This document shows, in pieces, positions 41,867 through 52,661 of a stretch of DNA of 64,000 nucleotides; position 1 is the stretch's first letter; each line of letters begins with the position of its first letter. The translations under genes were made by a program, and so were the position numbers. Under the pieces are notes generated by a model. It worked only from the letters and a program-made list of their open reading frames with translations, did no database searches and was not told where the DNA came from. Origin of the DNA: Pantoea sp. Ep11b (lineage in GTDB: Bacteria; Pseudomonadota; Gammaproteobacteria; Enterobacterales; Enterobacteriaceae); NCBI RefSeq assembly GCF_040783975.1, contig NZ_CP160631.1, forward strand, positions 1,674,001 through 1,738,000, in the 5' to 3' direction.

Positions 41867-42988
41867 TTAGAACTGGTAAACCAGGCCCACACCCACCACG
41901 TCGTCTGTGTTCAGATTCAGGCGGTTGTTATCATCCAGCTGGTTGATTTTGTAATCAACGTAGGTAGACATGTTTTTATTGAAGTAGTAAGTCGCGCCAA
42001 CGTCGAAGTATTTGTACAGGTCAGCATCGCCGATACCTTCGATATCTTTGCCTTTCTGCTGTACGTAAGCCAGGGATGGACGCAGACCGAAGTCGAACTG
42101 GTACTGAGCAACTAACTCAATAGTCTGAGTTTTGTTAATGGTGGCATTCGCTGAAGCAGTAGTGTTAGGTGTGGTACCAGGAATGGTAGCGGTAAAGTAT
42201 GAAGAGTTACGGCCTTCACCATACATTGCTGCCAGGTAAACGTTGTTCGCATCATATTTCAGCGCGGTTGCCCAGTTCTCAGCACGTTTGCCCTGTCCGA
42301 TTACGTTACCATTGACATCAGTAACACCTGCTGCCTGTGAATCAGTACGGTCGCTGCTGCTGTAAGCACCTACGATACCAACACCGATTGGTGAGGTGTA
42401 GCTGGTTGATACGCCCCAGCCGTCGCCGTTAGCACGAGTAGTATCAGTACGGTCATTTTTACCCTGATACTGAACTGCGAAGTCCCAGCCATCAACCAGG
42501 CCGAAGAAGTTGGTGTTGCGGTAGGTCAGCAGACCGGTGCTGCGGCCGTTCATGAAGTTGTCTGAGCTGCCCCAGTCACCACCGAACACTGGCAGCATAT
42601 CGGTCCAGCCGATTGCATCGTAAACCAGACCGTAGTTACGGCCGTAGTCGATTGAGCCGGCATCGCCGAATTTCAGACCGGCAAAGCCCAGACGGGTTTT
42701 GTTGCCGTCCTGTGCGTCAGAACCTTCAGAGTTGTTCGCCTGAAGGTTGTATTCCCACTGGCCGTAACCGGTCAGCTGGTCGTTGATCTGGGTTTCGCCT
42801 TTGAAGCCAAAGCGAACATAAGAGTTATCGCCGTCATCGCCCGCGTTGTCCGAGAATGTGTGACGTGCGTCGACTTTACCGTACAGGTCCAGTTTGTTGC
42901 CGTCTTTGTTATAGATTTCGGCAGCATTGGCGGCGCCGGCGGCTAACAGAGCAGGGATAACCACTGCAAGAATATTGCGCTTCATCAT
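41867..42988 (-). CDS. ompF: OmpF/OmpC-family outer-membrane porin
   Basis: General diffusion porin, a trimer of 16-stranded barrels. The 373-residue precursor begins with a 22-residue signal peptide ([22 protein letters not shown]) and ends in the assembly signal VGLVYQF with terminal Phe. Position between aspC and asnS is that of E. coli ompF, which is why this symbol is used, although sequence alone cannot separate OmpF from OmpC reliably. The arginine cluster of the pore (mature Arg37, Arg77, Arg127, equal to OmpF Arg42, Arg82, Arg132) is kept, as is Asp108, but the constriction-loop motif reads LPVFGGD instead of LPEFGGD. An external loop near residues 250-275 is Thr/Asn/Ala-rich and longer than in OmpF. 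Confidence 0.93.
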   Translation of the reverse strand: MMKRNILAVVIPALLAAGAANAAEIYNKDGNKLDLYGKVDARHTFSDNAGDDGDNSYVRFGFKGETQINDQLTGYGQWEYNLQANNSEGSDAQDGNKTRLGFAGLKFGDAGSIDYGRNYGLVYDAIGWTDMLPVFGGDWGSSDNFMNGRSTGLLTYRNTNFFGLVDGWDFAVQYQGKNDRTDTTRANGDGWGVSTSYTSPIGVGIVGAYSSSDRTDSQAAGVTDVNGNVIGQGKRAENWATALKYDANNVYLAAMYGEGRNSSYFTATIPGTTPNTTASANATINKTQTIELVAQYQFDFGLRPSLAYVQQKGKDIEGIGDADLYKYFDVGATYYFNKNMSTYVDYKINQLDDNNRLNLNTDDVVGVGLVYQF

Positions 42989-43148
42989 TATTCATTACCC
43001 TCATTGGAGTTATTTGTACACCTGCCACTGCCGTCAGGAAATCTTTACGGAACCCTGAGCGAAGTTTGGTGTCTTCCTGTGTCTGCACGCATCTTTCCAT
43101 CCCCCCCGCCGTAATTCTAGCGCGAAAATGCTACTAAACTCGTAATCT

Positions 43149-43184
43149 GGTTTCTAAAGGAAAATATGTATTACAAAATGTAAA
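43149..43184 (-). promoter_or_regulatory. OmpR-binding region upstream of the porin gene
   Basis: Read on the minus strand this A/T-rich stretch runs TTTACATTTTG, then TACATATTTT, then GAAACC, spaced as in the F1-F3 OmpR region of E. coli ompF as I remember it. A candidate -10 AAAGAT (43091-43096) and leader words GATGC, GCAGACACA, GACACCAAACT downstream also agree with the E. coli ompF leader. This supports EnvZ-OmpR control of the gene. Confidence 0.65.
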
Positions 43185-43221
43185 AAACACGGAACTTTGT
43201 GAGACATCTCAAAATTTACAA

Positions 43222-43249
43222 AAATAAAAAAAGGCCGGCAGTGCCGACC
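43222..43249 (-). terminator. asnS terminator
   Basis: On the minus strand the stem GGTCGGC / GCCGGCC (one G-T pair) with a 3-base loop is followed by TTTTTTTATTTTTG. It ends asnS transcription before the porin promoter. Confidence 0.85.
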
Positions 43250-43288
43250 TCTTTATATATATGAATTTCTTATATTTAATGCCGAATC

Positions 43289-44689
43289 TTAGAAGCTCGC
43301 GTTGCGTGGCGTACGTGGGAAGGGGATAACGTCCCTGACATTTTGTACGCCGGTAACATAGGCGATTAAACGTTCAAAGCCCAGGCCGAAACCAGAATGT
43401 GGCACGGTACCGTAGCGACGCAGGTCACGATACCACCAGTAATCTTCTTTATTCAGGCCCATCTCTTCCAGACGCGCATCCAGCACATCCAGACGCTCTT
43501 CACGCTGTGAACCGCCGATGATCTCACCGATGCCTGGCGCCAGAACATCCATCGCTGCCACGGTTTTGCCATCGTCGTTCAAACGCATATAGAACGCCTT
43601 AATGTCTTTCGGATAGTTTTTCACCACCACCGGCGCTTTGAAGTGTTTCTCTGCCAGATAGCGTTCATGTTCAGACGAGAGGTCGATGCCCCAGGAAACC
43701 GGGTTTTCGAAGCTCTGACCGCAGTTCATCAGGATGTCGACCGCGTCGGTGTAGTCGACCTGCGCGAAATCGGTGGTGATGAAGCGCTGCAGGCGTTCTA
43801 CCGCTTCTTTGTCTACGCGCTCGGCGAAGAAGGCCATATCATCGGCGCGCTCTTCCAGAACCGCATTAAAGACATACTTCAGCATGGCTTCCGCCAGGTC
43901 AGCCGCATCATCCAGTGAGGCAAACGCAATTTCCGGCTCCAGCATCCAGAATTCCGCCAGGTGACGGCTGGTGTTGGAGTTCTCTGCACGGAACGTCGGG
44001 CCGAAAGTGTAGATTTTCGACAGGGCGCTGGCGTAGGTTTCGCCATTGAGCTGACCCGACACGGTCAGGAACGCCTCTTTACCAAAGAAATCTTCGCTGA
44101 AGTCAACATGGCCCTGATCGTTACGCGGCAGGTTTTCCAGATCCAGCGTGGAAACACGGAACATTTCGCCAGCGCCTTCGGTATCGGAGGCAGTAATCAG
44201 CGGGGTAGAGACCCAGAAATAGCCGTTCTCATGGAAGAAGCGATGCAGCGCCTGCGCCAGCGTATGACGAACGCGGGCGACCGCACCGATCAGGTTGGTG
44301 CGCGGACGCAGGTGCGCCACTTCGCGCAGGTATTCGATGCTGTGGCGTTTCGCCGCCATCGGATAGCTGTCGGGATCTTCGACCCAGCCCACCACCTCCA
44401 GGCTGGTCGCCTGAATCTCAAAAGCCTGGCCCTGACCCGGCGAGGCCACCACTTTACCGGTGACGATAACGGAACAGCCCGTGGTCAGACGCAGCACTTC
44501 ATCCTGATAATTATTCAGAGAATTATTGACGACAGCCTGAACGGGATTAAAGCAGGAGCCATCATAGACGGCGATGAAGGAAAGACCGGCTTTTGAATCT
44601 CTTCGGGTACGCACCCAACCACGTACGGTGACTTCACTGTCAACCGCGACGCGACCGTGCAGTACATCCGCTACAGGCACTACGCTCAT
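43289..44689 (-). CDS. asnS: Asparaginyl-tRNA synthetase
   Basis: Class IIb synthetase charging tRNA-Asn. The 466 residues equal E. coli AsnS: an N-terminal OB-fold anticodon domain (about 1-110, [26 protein letters not shown]) and a catalytic core with motif 2 around [22 protein letters not shown] and motif 3 [15 protein letters not shown] near the C terminus. The start at 44689 gives [14 protein letters not shown]. No second asparagine pathway is visible nearby. Confidence 0.97.
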   Translation of the reverse strand: MSVVPVADVLHGRVAVDSEVTVRGWVRTRRDSKAGLSFIAVYDGSCFNPVQAVVNNSLNNYQDEVLRLTTGCSVIVTGKVVASPGQGQAFEIQATSLEVVGWVEDPDSYPMAAKRHSIEYLREVAHLRPRTNLIGAVARVRHTLAQALHRFFHENGYFWVSTPLITASDTEGAGEMFRVSTLDLENLPRNDQGHVDFSEDFFGKEAFLTVSGQLNGETYASALSKIYTFGPTFRAENSNTSRHLAEFWMLEPEIAFASLDDAADLAEAMLKYVFNAVLEERADDMAFFAERVDKEAVERLQRFITTDFAQVDYTDAVDILMNCGQSFENPVSWGIDLSSEHERYLAEKHFKAPVVVKNYPKDIKAFYMRLNDDGKTVAAMDVLAPGIGEIIGGSQREERLDVLDARLEEMGLNKEDYWWYRDLRRYGTVPHSGFGLGFERLIAYVTGVQNVRDVIPFPRTPRNASF

Positions 44690-44845
44690 AAATATCTCTC
44701 TATATAGAAGAAGTGAGTAAAAAGTTGCCCCATCCGGGGTTTTGCTATGTTACTTGCGAGTCTTCAGGAAACAAGCAAAATTCAGGGGGAAAGCGGATTT
44801 ATTACAGCAGAGGCGGGGCGCATCAACGCCCCGATTAAGAGGGAT

Positions 44846-46051
44846 TCAGCTCGCTTTTTTCACCAGTGGCAGATCAAAGGCTTTGCGCAGGGCGCGGACA
44901 AAGGCTTTATCCTGGCAGATCGTTTTACCCGGACTGTCTGAGAGTTTCGCGACCGGCTTGCCGTTGCACTGCACCAGTTTGATCACGATATTCAGCGGCG
45001 TCACGCCCGGAATGTCGCAGGTCAGGCGGGTGCCGATGCCGAACACCACGTTGGTTCGCTGACCAAAATGACGATAGAGCGCCAGCGCTTTGTCGAGGTT
45101 CAGGTTGTCTGAAAAAACCAGGTTTTTGCTGAGGGGATCGATACCGAGTTTCCGGTAGTGGGCGAGCGCTTTCTCTCCCCATTCGACCGGATCGCCGGAG
45201 TCGTGGCGCAGGCCCTGATAGCGACGGGCGAAGTGCGGCCCGAAATCACGCAGGAAGGCATCCATCGCAATACAGTCCGTCAGGGCGATACCCAGCTGGT
45301 CATCATACTCATCGAGCCAGGCCTGCAGCGCCGCACGCTGGCTGTTGGCCAGCACCGGGCTGATCTGCTGAAACGCCTGAAACCACTCATGCGCCTGGGT
45401 GCCCACCGGCGTCAGCGACAGACGACGGGCCAGATCATAGTTACTGGTGCCAATCAGCCACGGAAAATCCTGTTTCAGCGTGGAGACGATCGCCTCCTGC
45501 ACATCCTGCGAATAGCGGCGACGGGTGCCGAAATCCATCAGGCGGAAGCGTGACATATCGAGATCAGCGACCTCGGTTTTAAAGGCGCTGAGTTTCTGGT
45601 GCAGATGGTCGACAGCCTGCTGAGTAGTGACCTGCGGCGTGCGATGACGATGCACAATCTCGCTGATCAGCGCCAGTAACGGCACCTCCCACATAATCAC
45701 TTCACGCCACGGCCCCTGGATGCGGATATCCAGCATGCCGTGGTGATTGCGTACTTCAACCTGCTCCGGGTTATAACGAAACTGGCGCAGCCAGTGAAGA
45801 TAATCCTGACGGAAAAAGGGAAGATGAGACAGCCAGGTCGCTTCTTCGTCAGTCAGCGCCAGGTCCTGCATTGTGGTGATCGCGTCACGAATGTCGTCAG
45901 CGTAGAGACCCAGCTGTTCGTCGCCGCGGCAGCGAAACTCCGCCTTCACCGTGACGTCATGATAACGGTGAAAAACGGCCTGCTGCATATGGAGCTTGTA
46001 GGCATCCGTATCCAGCAGCGAGGTCAGTATCGGGGAAGCATGTCCTGTCAT
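44846..46051 (-). CDS. pncB: Nicotinate phosphoribosyltransferase
   Basis: Converts nicotinate to nicotinate mononucleotide for NAD salvage. From ATG 46051 ([27 protein letters not shown]) it has 401 residues (E. coli 400); the frame opens 15 bases earlier, but that adds residues absent from the family. Conserved [10 protein letters not shown], the phosphohistidine region [15 protein letters not shown] (His in about the E. coli His219 place), [10 protein letters not shown] and [12 protein letters not shown] are all present. Divergent from pepN across 243 bp. I did not find a clear NadR box. Confidence 0.96.
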   Translation of the reverse strand: MTGHASPILTSLLDTDAYKLHMQQAVFHRYHDVTVKAEFRCRGDEQLGLYADDIRDAITTMQDLALTDEEATWLSHLPFFRQDYLHWLRQFRYNPEQVEVRNHHGMLDIRIQGPWREVIMWEVPLLALISEIVHRHRTPQVTTQQAVDHLHQKLSAFKTEVADLDMSRFRLMDFGTRRRYSQDVQEAIVSTLKQDFPWLIGTSNYDLARRLSLTPVGTQAHEWFQAFQQISPVLANSQRAALQAWLDEYDDQLGIALTDCIAMDAFLRDFGPHFARRYQGLRHDSGDPVEWGEKALAHYRKLGIDPLSKNLVFSDNLNLDKALALYRHFGQRTNVVFGIGTRLTCDIPGVTPLNIVIKLVQCNGKPVAKLSDSPGKTICQDKAFVRALRKAFDLPLVKKAS

Positions 46052-46294
46052 GGCGCGTTTCAGCATCCTGTTCGGTGGCGCAGAGCCCGGTGTTGTACAC
46101 AGTCATAAAGACGCGGAAGTATAATTCACTATCTGAAGCCGATCACAGCATATTTCAGTCGGAGAGGTCGAGGCCAATCTGTGCCTTTGTTAACAAACTG
46201 TAGCCATTTAGTCATTCCGGTGCTTTGTGCGTGGCAAGCTTGTAGTAACAAGCTTAGACTTTGCCGGTAAACTTATAACAACGCGAGACGCAAT
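46052..46294. other. Divergent pncB/pepN control region with two palindromes
   Basis: Contains the perfect palindrome TTTGTTAACAAA (46186-46197) and the inverted repeat AAGCTTGT-AGTA-ACAAGCTT (46236-46255). A TATAAC at 46274-46279 is a possible pepN -10. The binding proteins are unknown to me. Confidence 0.5.
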
Positions 46295-48910
46295 ATGACG
46301 CAACAGCCCCAAATTAAGTATCGCCACGACTATCGTGCGCCCGATTACACCATTACTGACATCGATTTAACCTTTGAGCTGGATGCGTCGACCACGCTGG
46401 TCACGGCCATCAGCCAGGTTAAACGACTGGGCGACAGCCAGGCTGAGCTGCGTCTGGACGGCGAAGATTTAACGCTGATTGCGCTGGAGATCGACGGGCA
46501 GCCCTGGACCGCCTTCCGGGAAGAAGAGGGCGCGCTGATCATCAGCCAGCTGCCGGACAGCTTCACCCTGAAAATCGTCAACGAAATTCACCCGGACCAG
46601 AACACCGCGCTGGAAGGGCTCTATAAATCGGGCGAGGCGCTCTGCACCCAGTGCGAGGCGGAGGGCTTCCGTCATATTACCTGGTATCTCGATCGGCCGG
46701 ACGTCCTGGCCCGCTTCACCACCACGATTTATGCCGACGGTAAGCGCTATCCGTTCCTGCTCTCCAACGGCAACCGGATCGACAGCGGCCGCGATGAGCA
46801 GGGCCGCAGCTGGGTGAAGTGGGAAGATCCGTTCCCGAAACCCTGCTACCTGTTTGCGCTGGTGGCCGGCGATTTCGACGTACTGCGCGACAGCTTCACC
46901 ACCCGTTCAGGCCGTGATGTGGCCCTGGAGATCTTCGTCGATCGCGGCAACCTGGATCGTGCGGACTGGGCGATGACCTCACTGAAAAACAGCATGAAGT
47001 GGGATGAAGAGCGTTTCGGCCTGGAGTATGACCTCGACATCTTTATGATTGTGGCGGTCGACTTCTTCAATATGGGCGCAATGGAGAACAAAGGGCTGAA
47101 CGTCTTCAATGCCAAATATGTGCTGGCGAAAGCGGAGACGGCGACGGATAAAGATTATCTGGGGATCGAAGCGGTCATCGGCCACGAATATTTCCACAAC
47201 TGGACCGGCAACCGCGTGACCTGCCGTGACTGGTTCCAGCTCAGCCTGAAAGAGGGGCTGACGGTGTTCCGCGATCAGGAATTCAGTTCCGACCTGGGTT
47301 CACGCGCGGTCAACCGCATCGACAACGTGCGTATCGTGCGCGGTGCGCAGTTCGCCGAAGATGCCAGCCCGATGGCGCACCCGATCCGTCCGGATCAGGT
47401 TATGGAGATGAACAACTTCTACACCCTGACGGTGTATGAGAAAGGATCGGAAGTGATCCGCATGATGCATACCCTGCTGGGCGAAGCGAACTTCCAGAAG
47501 GGCATGAAGCTCTACTTTGATCGTCATGACGGCAGTGCCGCCACCTGTGATGATTTTGTGCAGGCGATGGAAGATGCCTCTAACGTTGACCTGTCACAGT
47601 TCCGCCGCTGGTACAGCCAGTCCGGGACGCCTGTGCTGACGGTGCGCGACGACTATAACCCGGAGCTGGAGCAGTATACGCTGCACGTCACGCAGCACAC
47701 CCCGGCGACCGCCGATCAGAAAGAGAAGCTGCCGCTGCATATTCCACTGGATATCGAACTCTATGACGGCGAAGGCAAGGTGATCCCGCTGCAGAATAAC
47801 GGGCATCCAGTCTCTTCGGTGCTGAATGTCACCGAGGAGTTCCAGACCTTTATCTTCGACAACGTCTACTTCCAGCCGGTGCCGTCGCTGCTGCGCGAAT
47901 TTTCTGCACCGGTGAAGCTCGACTATAAATGGAGCGATGCCCAGCTGACCTTCCTGATGCGCCACGCCCGCAATGATTTCTCCCGCTGGGATGCGGCGCA
48001 GAGCCTGCTGGCAACCTATATCCGTCTCAACGTCGCCCGCTATCAGCAGGGCCAGCATCTGTCGCTGCCGCTGCATGTGGCCGACGCCTTCCGGGCGGTG
48101 CTGCTCGATGCCGACAGCGATCCGGCGCTGACCGCGCTGATCCTGACGCTGCCGTCAGAGAACGAAATTGCCGAACTGTTCGATACTATCGATCCGCAGG
48201 CAATTGCGCTGGTGCGTGATGCGCTGCAGCGTACGCTGGCCCGCGAACTGGCCGATGAGTTCTATGCTATCTACAACGCCTGTCAGCAGCCTGAATACCG
48301 TGTGGAACATCAGGCGATCGGCCAGCGCAGCCTGAAAAATGTCTGCCTGACCTATCTGGCTTTCAGCGATGCGCAGCTGGCGGATAAGCTGGTGCAGACG
48401 CAGTATGAGCAGGCAACTAACATGACTGATGCGCTGGCGGCGCTTTCGGCGGCTGTGGCGGCACAGCTGCCGTGTCGTGACGCGCTGCTGGCGGCGTATG
48501 ATGAGCGCTGGCATCAGGATGGTCTGGTGATGGATAAGTGGTTTGTGCTGCAGGCGACCAGCCCGGCCGCGAACGTGATGCGTAACGTGCGTAATCTGCT
48601 GAACCATCGCTCCTTTACCATGAGCAATCCAAACCGCGTTCGCTCGCTGATTGGTGCGTTTGCCTCCGCTAACCCGGCCGCGTTCCATGCCCGGGATGGC
48701 AGCGGCTATAAGTTCCTGGTCGAGATGCTCACCGATCTCAACAGCCGCAACCCGCAGGTCGCGGCGCGGATGGTGGAGCCGCTGATCCGTCTGAAACGTT
48801 ACGATGAAGAGCGTCAGGCGCTGATGCGTCAGGCGCTGGAGCAGCTGCTGGCGCTGGATAAGCTCTCCGGTGACCTCTACGAGAAAATCAGCCGGGCTCT
48901 GAACGCCTGA
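46295..48910 (+). CDS. pepN: Aminopeptidase N
   Basis: M1-family zinc aminopeptidase, the main broad-specificity aminopeptidase in the enterobacterial cytoplasm. The 871 residues (E. coli 870) carry the exopeptidase motif GAMEN (in FFNMGAMENKGLNVF, about residues 261-265) and the zinc motif HEYFHNW (about 297-303) with the third ligand Glu in LKEGLTVFRDQEF. The C-terminal helical domain runs from about 550 to the end. Monocistronic, with a strong terminator directly after the stop. Confidence 0.98.
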   Translation: MTQQPQIKYRHDYRAPDYTITDIDLTFELDASTTLVTAISQVKRLGDSQAELRLDGEDLTLIALEIDGQPWTAFREEEGALIISQLPDSFTLKIVNEIHPDQNTALEGLYKSGEALCTQCEAEGFRHITWYLDRPDVLARFTTTIYADGKRYPFLLSNGNRIDSGRDEQGRSWVKWEDPFPKPCYLFALVAGDFDVLRDSFTTRSGRDVALEIFVDRGNLDRADWAMTSLKNSMKWDEERFGLEYDLDIFMIVAVDFFNMGAMENKGLNVFNAKYVLAKAETATDKDYLGIEAVIGHEYFHNWTGNRVTCRDWFQLSLKEGLTVFRDQEFSSDLGSRAVNRIDNVRIVRGAQFAEDASPMAHPIRPDQVMEMNNFYTLTVYEKGSEVIRMMHTLLGEANFQKGMKLYFDRHDGSAATCDDFVQAMEDASNVDLSQFRRWYSQSGTPVLTVRDDYNPELEQYTLHVTQHTPATADQKEKLPLHIPLDIELYDGEGKVIPLQNNGHPVSSVLNVTEEFQTFIFDNVYFQPVPSLLREFSAPVKLDYKWSDAQLTFLMRHARNDFSRWDAAQSLLATYIRLNVARYQQGQHLSLPLHVADAFRAVLLDADSDPALTALILTLPSENEIAELFDTIDPQAIALVRDALQRTLARELADEFYAIYNACQQPEYRVEHQAIGQRSLKNVCLTYLAFSDAQLADKLVQTQYEQATNMTDALAALSAAVAAQLPCRDALLAAYDERWHQDGLVMDKWFVLQATSPAANVMRNVRNLLNHRSFTMSNPNRVRSLIGAFASANPAAFHARDGSGYKFLVEMLTDLNSRNPQVAARMVEPLIRLKRYDEERQALMRQALEQLLALDKLSGDLYEKISRALNA

Positions 48911-48916
48911 TAGCAG

Positions 48917-48953
48917 AAAGGCGGAGCGTCTGAGACGGCCTCCGCCTTTTTTT
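48917..48953. terminator. Terminator between convergent pepN and ssuB
   Basis: Long stem AAAGGCGGAG...CTCCGCCTTT with an inner CGTC/GACG helix, followed by TTTTTTT. The ssuB stop codon (TAA on the minus strand, 48952-48954) lies inside the T run. Confidence 0.92.
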
Positions 48954-49740
48954 AGCGCTGCTGCGCGTAACGTACCGGCGATACCGGCGCCGTACGCTGC
49001 ATCACCCGTTCCAGCACCTCCGCCTCCAGCTCGGCCAGCCGCGCCGACCCACGTCGCCGTGGGCGTGGCAGATCCACCTGCAGATCCAGCCCGATCTCAC
49101 CCTCTTCGATCAACAGGACACGATCCGCCATCATGACGGCTTCGCTGACATCGTGCGTGACCAGCAGCACGGTGAAGTGGTGCTGCTGCCACAGTGACTC
49201 GATCAGCCCCTGCATTTCAATGCGCGTCAGGGCATCCAGTGCCCCCAGCGGTTCATCCAGCAGCAAGAGACCCGGCCGATGGATCAGGGCTCTGGCCAGG
49301 GCCACGCGCTGTTTCTGGCCGCCGGAGAGCGCGGCGGGCCACTCGTCGGCCCGATCCGCCAGTCCTACCGCCGACAGCGCCGCCATCGCCGCGCTGCGCC
49401 ATTCGCGTCCGCGCAGGCCAAGCCCGACATTGTCGATCACCTTTTTCCACGGCAGCAGTCGCGCATCCTGAAACATCAGACGGGTATCGTCACGCGCCGA
49501 CGCCAGCGGCGCATTGCCCGCCAGCAGTTCACCGCCCGTACTCTGCTCCAGCCCGGCCAGCAGGCGCAGCAGGGTACTTTTGCCGCAGCCACTGCGACCC
49601 ACCACCGCCACAAACTGACCGGAAGGAATATGCAGGTCGATGCTGTTGAGAATGGTGCGATTGCCGTAGCGTTTACTGACGCCGTTCACGCCAACCGGCG
49701 TGCCGCTGTTCAGGCGGGCCGGTGAGAAAGTCTGGCTCAT
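48952..49740 (-). CDS. ssuB: Aliphatic sulfonate ABC transporter ATPase SsuB
   Basis: ATPase of the SsuABC importer that brings alkanesulfonates in as sulfur source. The 262-residue product (E. coli 255) has Walker [10 protein letters not shown] (about residue 48), the Q-loop [14 protein letters not shown] typical of sulfonate/nitrate/taurine ATPases, signature [15 protein letters not shown] and Walker [13 protein letters not shown]. Its start overlaps the ssuC stop by four bases. Last gene of the operon. Confidence 0.96.
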   Translation of the reverse strand: MSQTFSPARLNSGTPVGVNGVSKRYGNRTILNSIDLHIPSGQFVAVVGRSGCGKSTLLRLLAGLEQSTGGELLAGNAPLASARDDTRLMFQDARLLPWKKVIDNVGLGLRGREWRSAAMAALSAVGLADRADEWPAALSGGQKQRVALARALIHRPGLLLLDEPLGALDALTRIEMQGLIESLWQQHHFTVLLVTHDVSEAVMMADRVLLIEEGEIGLDLQVDLPRPRRRGSARLAELEAEVLERVMQRTAPVSPVRYAQQR

Positions 49741-50528
49741 GCGTTCTCCTCCTTCAGTTGATAAGCGGGATGCCAGCGCAGCCAGACACGTTCCAGCAGC
49801 AGTGCGGCGACATCTGCCAGTTTGCCGAGCAGGGCATAGAGAATAATGGCGACGACGACCACGTCGGTCTGCAGAAACTCACGGGCGTTCATGGCCAGAT
49901 AGCCGATCCCCGCATTCGCCGAGATCGTCTCGGCGACAATCAGCGTCAGCCACATCAGCCCCAGCGCAAAACGCACCCCCACCATGATGTTGGGCAGCGC
50001 ACCGGGCAGGATCACCTGAATAAACAGGCTCCAGCCGGAAAGCCCGTAGCTGCGCGCCATCTCGACCAGCCCGCGATCGATATTACGGATGCCGTGATAG
50101 GTGTTGAGATAGATGGGGAACAGGGTACCCAGCGCCACCAGAAAAATTTTGGCCGACTCATCAATGCCGAACCAGAGGATCACCAGCGGGATCAGGGCCA
50201 GGTGCGGCACATTGCGCAGCATCTGTACCGAGGTGTCCAGCAGGCGCTCACCGGTTCTGGAGGTGCCGGTAATCAGGCCGAGCACCAGACCAATCGAACC
50301 GCCGATGCTGAAGCCAATCAGCGCCCGCCAGCTGCTGATGGCCAGATGCTGCCAGAGCTCACCGCTGGCAGTCAGTTGCCAGAAGGTGGTCACGATTTTC
50401 TCCGGCGCGGGCAGAATACGGTTCGATAACCAGCCGGTCTGCGAAGCGATTTGCCACACCACGACCAGCACTATCGGCAGCAGCCACGGCACCAGCGTAT
50501 CGGCAAGGCGTTTTCGGGTTCTGGCCAT
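49737..50528 (-). CDS. ssuC: Aliphatic sulfonate ABC transporter permease SsuC
   Basis: Inner-membrane permease with about six hydrophobic helices and the EAA-type loop [28 protein letters not shown] that contacts SsuB. From ATG 50528 ([18 protein letters not shown]) it has 263 residues, the E. coli length. The same frame is open to 50948 but that stretch lies within ssuD and is spurious. It is 10 bases from the ssuD stop and overlaps ssuB by 4. Confidence 0.96.
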   Translation of the reverse strand: MARTRKRLADTLVPWLLPIVLVVVWQIASQTGWLSNRILPAPEKIVTTFWQLTASGELWQHLAISSWRALIGFSIGGSIGLVLGLITGTSRTGERLLDTSVQMLRNVPHLALIPLVILWFGIDESAKIFLVALGTLFPIYLNTYHGIRNIDRGLVEMARSYGLSGWSLFIQVILPGALPNIMVGVRFALGLMWLTLIVAETISANAGIGYLAMNAREFLQTDVVVVAIILYALLGKLADVAALLLERVWLRWHPAYQLKEENA

Positions 50529-50538
50529 TCTCCTCTCC

Positions 50539-51687
50539 TTAGCCGCGGGCGACTTTTTTCTCAGGGGTGAAATCGTTGGCGACCGCTTCACCGTGCGCCT
50601 GAACCACGCGCGGCTGTGGCACCAGCGGAACCTGCAGATCAAGATGCGGGAACAGCAGTTCGCCGACGCGGTAAGCCTCTTCCAGATGCGGATAGCCGGA
50701 GAGGATAAAGGTTTCGATGCCCAGTGCTTCATACTCCTTAATGCGGGCGGCGACGGTCGGGCCATCGCCAACCAGTGCCGTGCCGGCGCCGCTGCGCACC
50801 AGTCCCACGCCTGCCCAGAGGTTCGGGCTGATCTCCAGTTTGTCGCGGCGGCCGCCATGCAGCGCGGCCATCCGGCGCTGACCCACAGAGTCTGCCCGCT
50901 GGAACGCCGCCTGCGCCTTCGCGATAGTGGCGTCATCGACATTGGCAATCAGCCGGTCGGCGGCCTGCCAGGCCTCTTCATTGGTTTCCCGCACAATCAC
51001 ATGCAGCCGGATACCGAAGCGTACCGTCCGGCCCTGCGCCGCCGCTTTAGCACGCACCTGATCAATCTTCTCTTTGACCTGGGCAGGGGGTTCGCCCCAG
51101 GTGAGGTAGACATCCACCTGTTCCGCTGCCAGCTCCTGCGCCGGTTCAGACGATCCGCCGAACCAGAGCGGCGGCCGAGGCTGCTGAACAGGCCTGAACA
51201 TCAGGCGCGCGCCGCGAACCTTCACATGTTTGCCTTCGTAATCGACGGTTTCGCCTTCCAGCACCCGGCGCCAGACGCGGGTAAATTCTGCCGACTCCGC
51301 ATAACGCTCGCGGTGATCGAGGAACACCCCGTCACCGGCCAGCTCTTCCGGATCGCCGCCGGTGACCAGATTGAACAACGCCCGGCCGTTCGAGAGGCGA
51401 TCCAGGGTCGCGGCCTGGCGCGCCGCCTGGGTCGGTGAAATTACGCCAGGGCGCAGCGCCACCAGGAAGCGCAGACGCTGCGTCACCGGGATCAGCGAGG
51501 CGGCAACCAGCCACGCATCTTCGCAGGAGCGGCCGGTGGGGATCAGGACGCCACCAAAGCCAAGACGGTCAGCGGCCTGGGCCACCTGTTGCAGATAGGC
51601 GTGGTCAACCGGACGTGCGCCTTCGGCGGTGCCAAGATAGTGGCCGTCGCCATGCGTCGGCAGAAACCAGAAAATGGAAACGCTCAT
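50539..51687 (-). CDS. ssuD: FMNH2-dependent alkanesulfonate monooxygenase SsuD
   Basis: Bacterial-luciferase-like TIM-barrel enzyme that oxidises alkanesulfonates to aldehyde and sulfite using reduced flavin supplied by SsuE. The 382 residues (E. coli 381) include the N-terminal [29 protein letters not shown] with the active-site Cys near residue 54, LVTGGDPEE, and the [37 protein letters not shown] block with Arg297-type insertion loop. Placed between ssuA and ssuC in the usual order. Confidence 0.97.
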   Translation of the reverse strand: MSVSIFWFLPTHGDGHYLGTAEGARPVDHAYLQQVAQAADRLGFGGVLIPTGRSCEDAWLVAASLIPVTQRLRFLVALRPGVISPTQAARQAATLDRLSNGRALFNLVTGGDPEELAGDGVFLDHRERYAESAEFTRVWRRVLEGETVDYEGKHVKVRGARLMFRPVQQPRPPLWFGGSSEPAQELAAEQVDVYLTWGEPPAQVKEKIDQVRAKAAAQGRTVRFGIRLHVIVRETNEEAWQAADRLIANVDDATIAKAQAAFQRADSVGQRRMAALHGGRRDKLEISPNLWAGVGLVRSGAGTALVGDGPTVAARIKEYEALGIETFILSGYPHLEEAYRVGELLFPHLDLQVPLVPQPRVVQAHGEAVANDFTPEKKVARG

Positions 51688-51696
51688 TGTTGCTCC

Positions 51697-52650
51697 TTAT
51701 TTCGTCAGGGTATGCGGTTGCCAGAGTCGATCCTGGATCGTCACTTTTACGGGCAACAGATGATTGGCATAGAAAAGGTCAGCGGTGCGCTGCTGCGCCG
51801 CGGCGGTTTCGGCACTGACCGGTGAAATCCGGGTCGGCGGCCGGTGGCTGAGATAGCTGGCGATGACCGGTTCAGGCAGGCCCATCGCCTGCGCCAGCAG
51901 CGTGATGCTCTGCTGCGGCTGGCTGATTGTCAGCGCGTCGGCCTCGCTGAAGGTGTTGAGCACCTTCTGGATAAATGCACCGTGCGCCTCGGCATAGCTG
52001 CGGGTCGCCAGATAGAAGGAGCCGGTCAGGTTGAGTGAGCTGCCATCCGTCAGCAGGCGCGAATTGCCCTGCAGCAGGACTGAAGAGTAGTAGGGGTCCC
52101 AGATCGCCCAGGCATCCACGTTACCCTGCTGGAAGGCGGCGCGGGCATCGGCTGGCGTCAGATAGACCGGCGTGATGTCTTTAAAGCTCAGACCCGCCTG
52201 CTGCAGGGCGCGCAGCAGTAAGTTGTGAGAGCTGGAGCCCTTCTGGAATGCCACTTTCTTCCCTTTCAGGTCGGCGACCTGTTTCAGGGGGCTGCTTTTC
52301 GGCACCAGAATCACTTCAGCTTTGGGTTTGGGCGGCTCCGAGCCGACATAGAGCAGATCCGCGCCTGCGGCCTGCGCAAACAGCGGCGGCAGATCGCCGG
52401 TACTGCCGAGATCGATGCTGTTAACGTTCAGCGCTTCCAGCATCTGCGGCCCCGCAGGGAACTCAATCCACTTAATCTGCGTATGGGGGAAACGTGTCTC
52501 CAGCAGATGGTGCGACTTTGCCAGCACCATGCTGACAGACCCCTTCTGATAACCGATGCGAATCTCTGCCGGATCGGATTCGGCGGCCTGAACCTGAAGG
52601 CCAGCCAGTAACAGCCCCGCGACCAGCCACTTTCCTAATCTCTGCTTCAT
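51697..52650 (-). CDS. ssuA: Aliphatic sulfonate-binding protein SsuA
   Basis: Periplasmic substrate-binding protein of SsuABC. The 317 residues (E. coli 319) start with a Sec signal peptide (about 1-22, MKQRLGKWLVAGLLLAGLQVQA) followed by EIRIGYQKGSVSMVLAKS, the typical first strand of NMT1/TauA-like binding proteins. The GSTGDLPPLFAQAAGADLLYVG segment forms part of the ligand cleft. The start is 11 bp from ssuE. Confidence 0.96.
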   Translation of the reverse strand: MKQRLGKWLVAGLLLAGLQVQAAESDPAEIRIGYQKGSVSMVLAKSHHLLETRFPHTQIKWIEFPAGPQMLEALNVNSIDLGSTGDLPPLFAQAAGADLLYVGSEPPKPKAEVILVPKSSPLKQVADLKGKKVAFQKGSSSHNLLLRALQQAGLSFKDITPVYLTPADARAAFQQGNVDAWAIWDPYYSSVLLQGNSRLLTDGSSLNLTGSFYLATRSYAEAHGAFIQKVLNTFSEADALTISQPQQSITLLAQAMGLPEPVIASYLSHRPPTRISPVSAETAAAQQRTADLFYANHLLPVKVTIQDRLWQPHTLTK

Positions 52651-52661
52651 GACGCTCTTCC

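Noticed and set aside
46052..46294. NadR box for pncB
   Set aside because: No TGTTTA-N6-TAAACA arrangement; the TTTGTTAACAAA palindrome has the wrong spacing.
49737..50948. 403-residue version of SsuC
   Set aside because: The upstream 420 bases lie inside ssuD and encode an Arg/Ser-rich stretch unlike any permease; the start at 50528 gives the exact family length.
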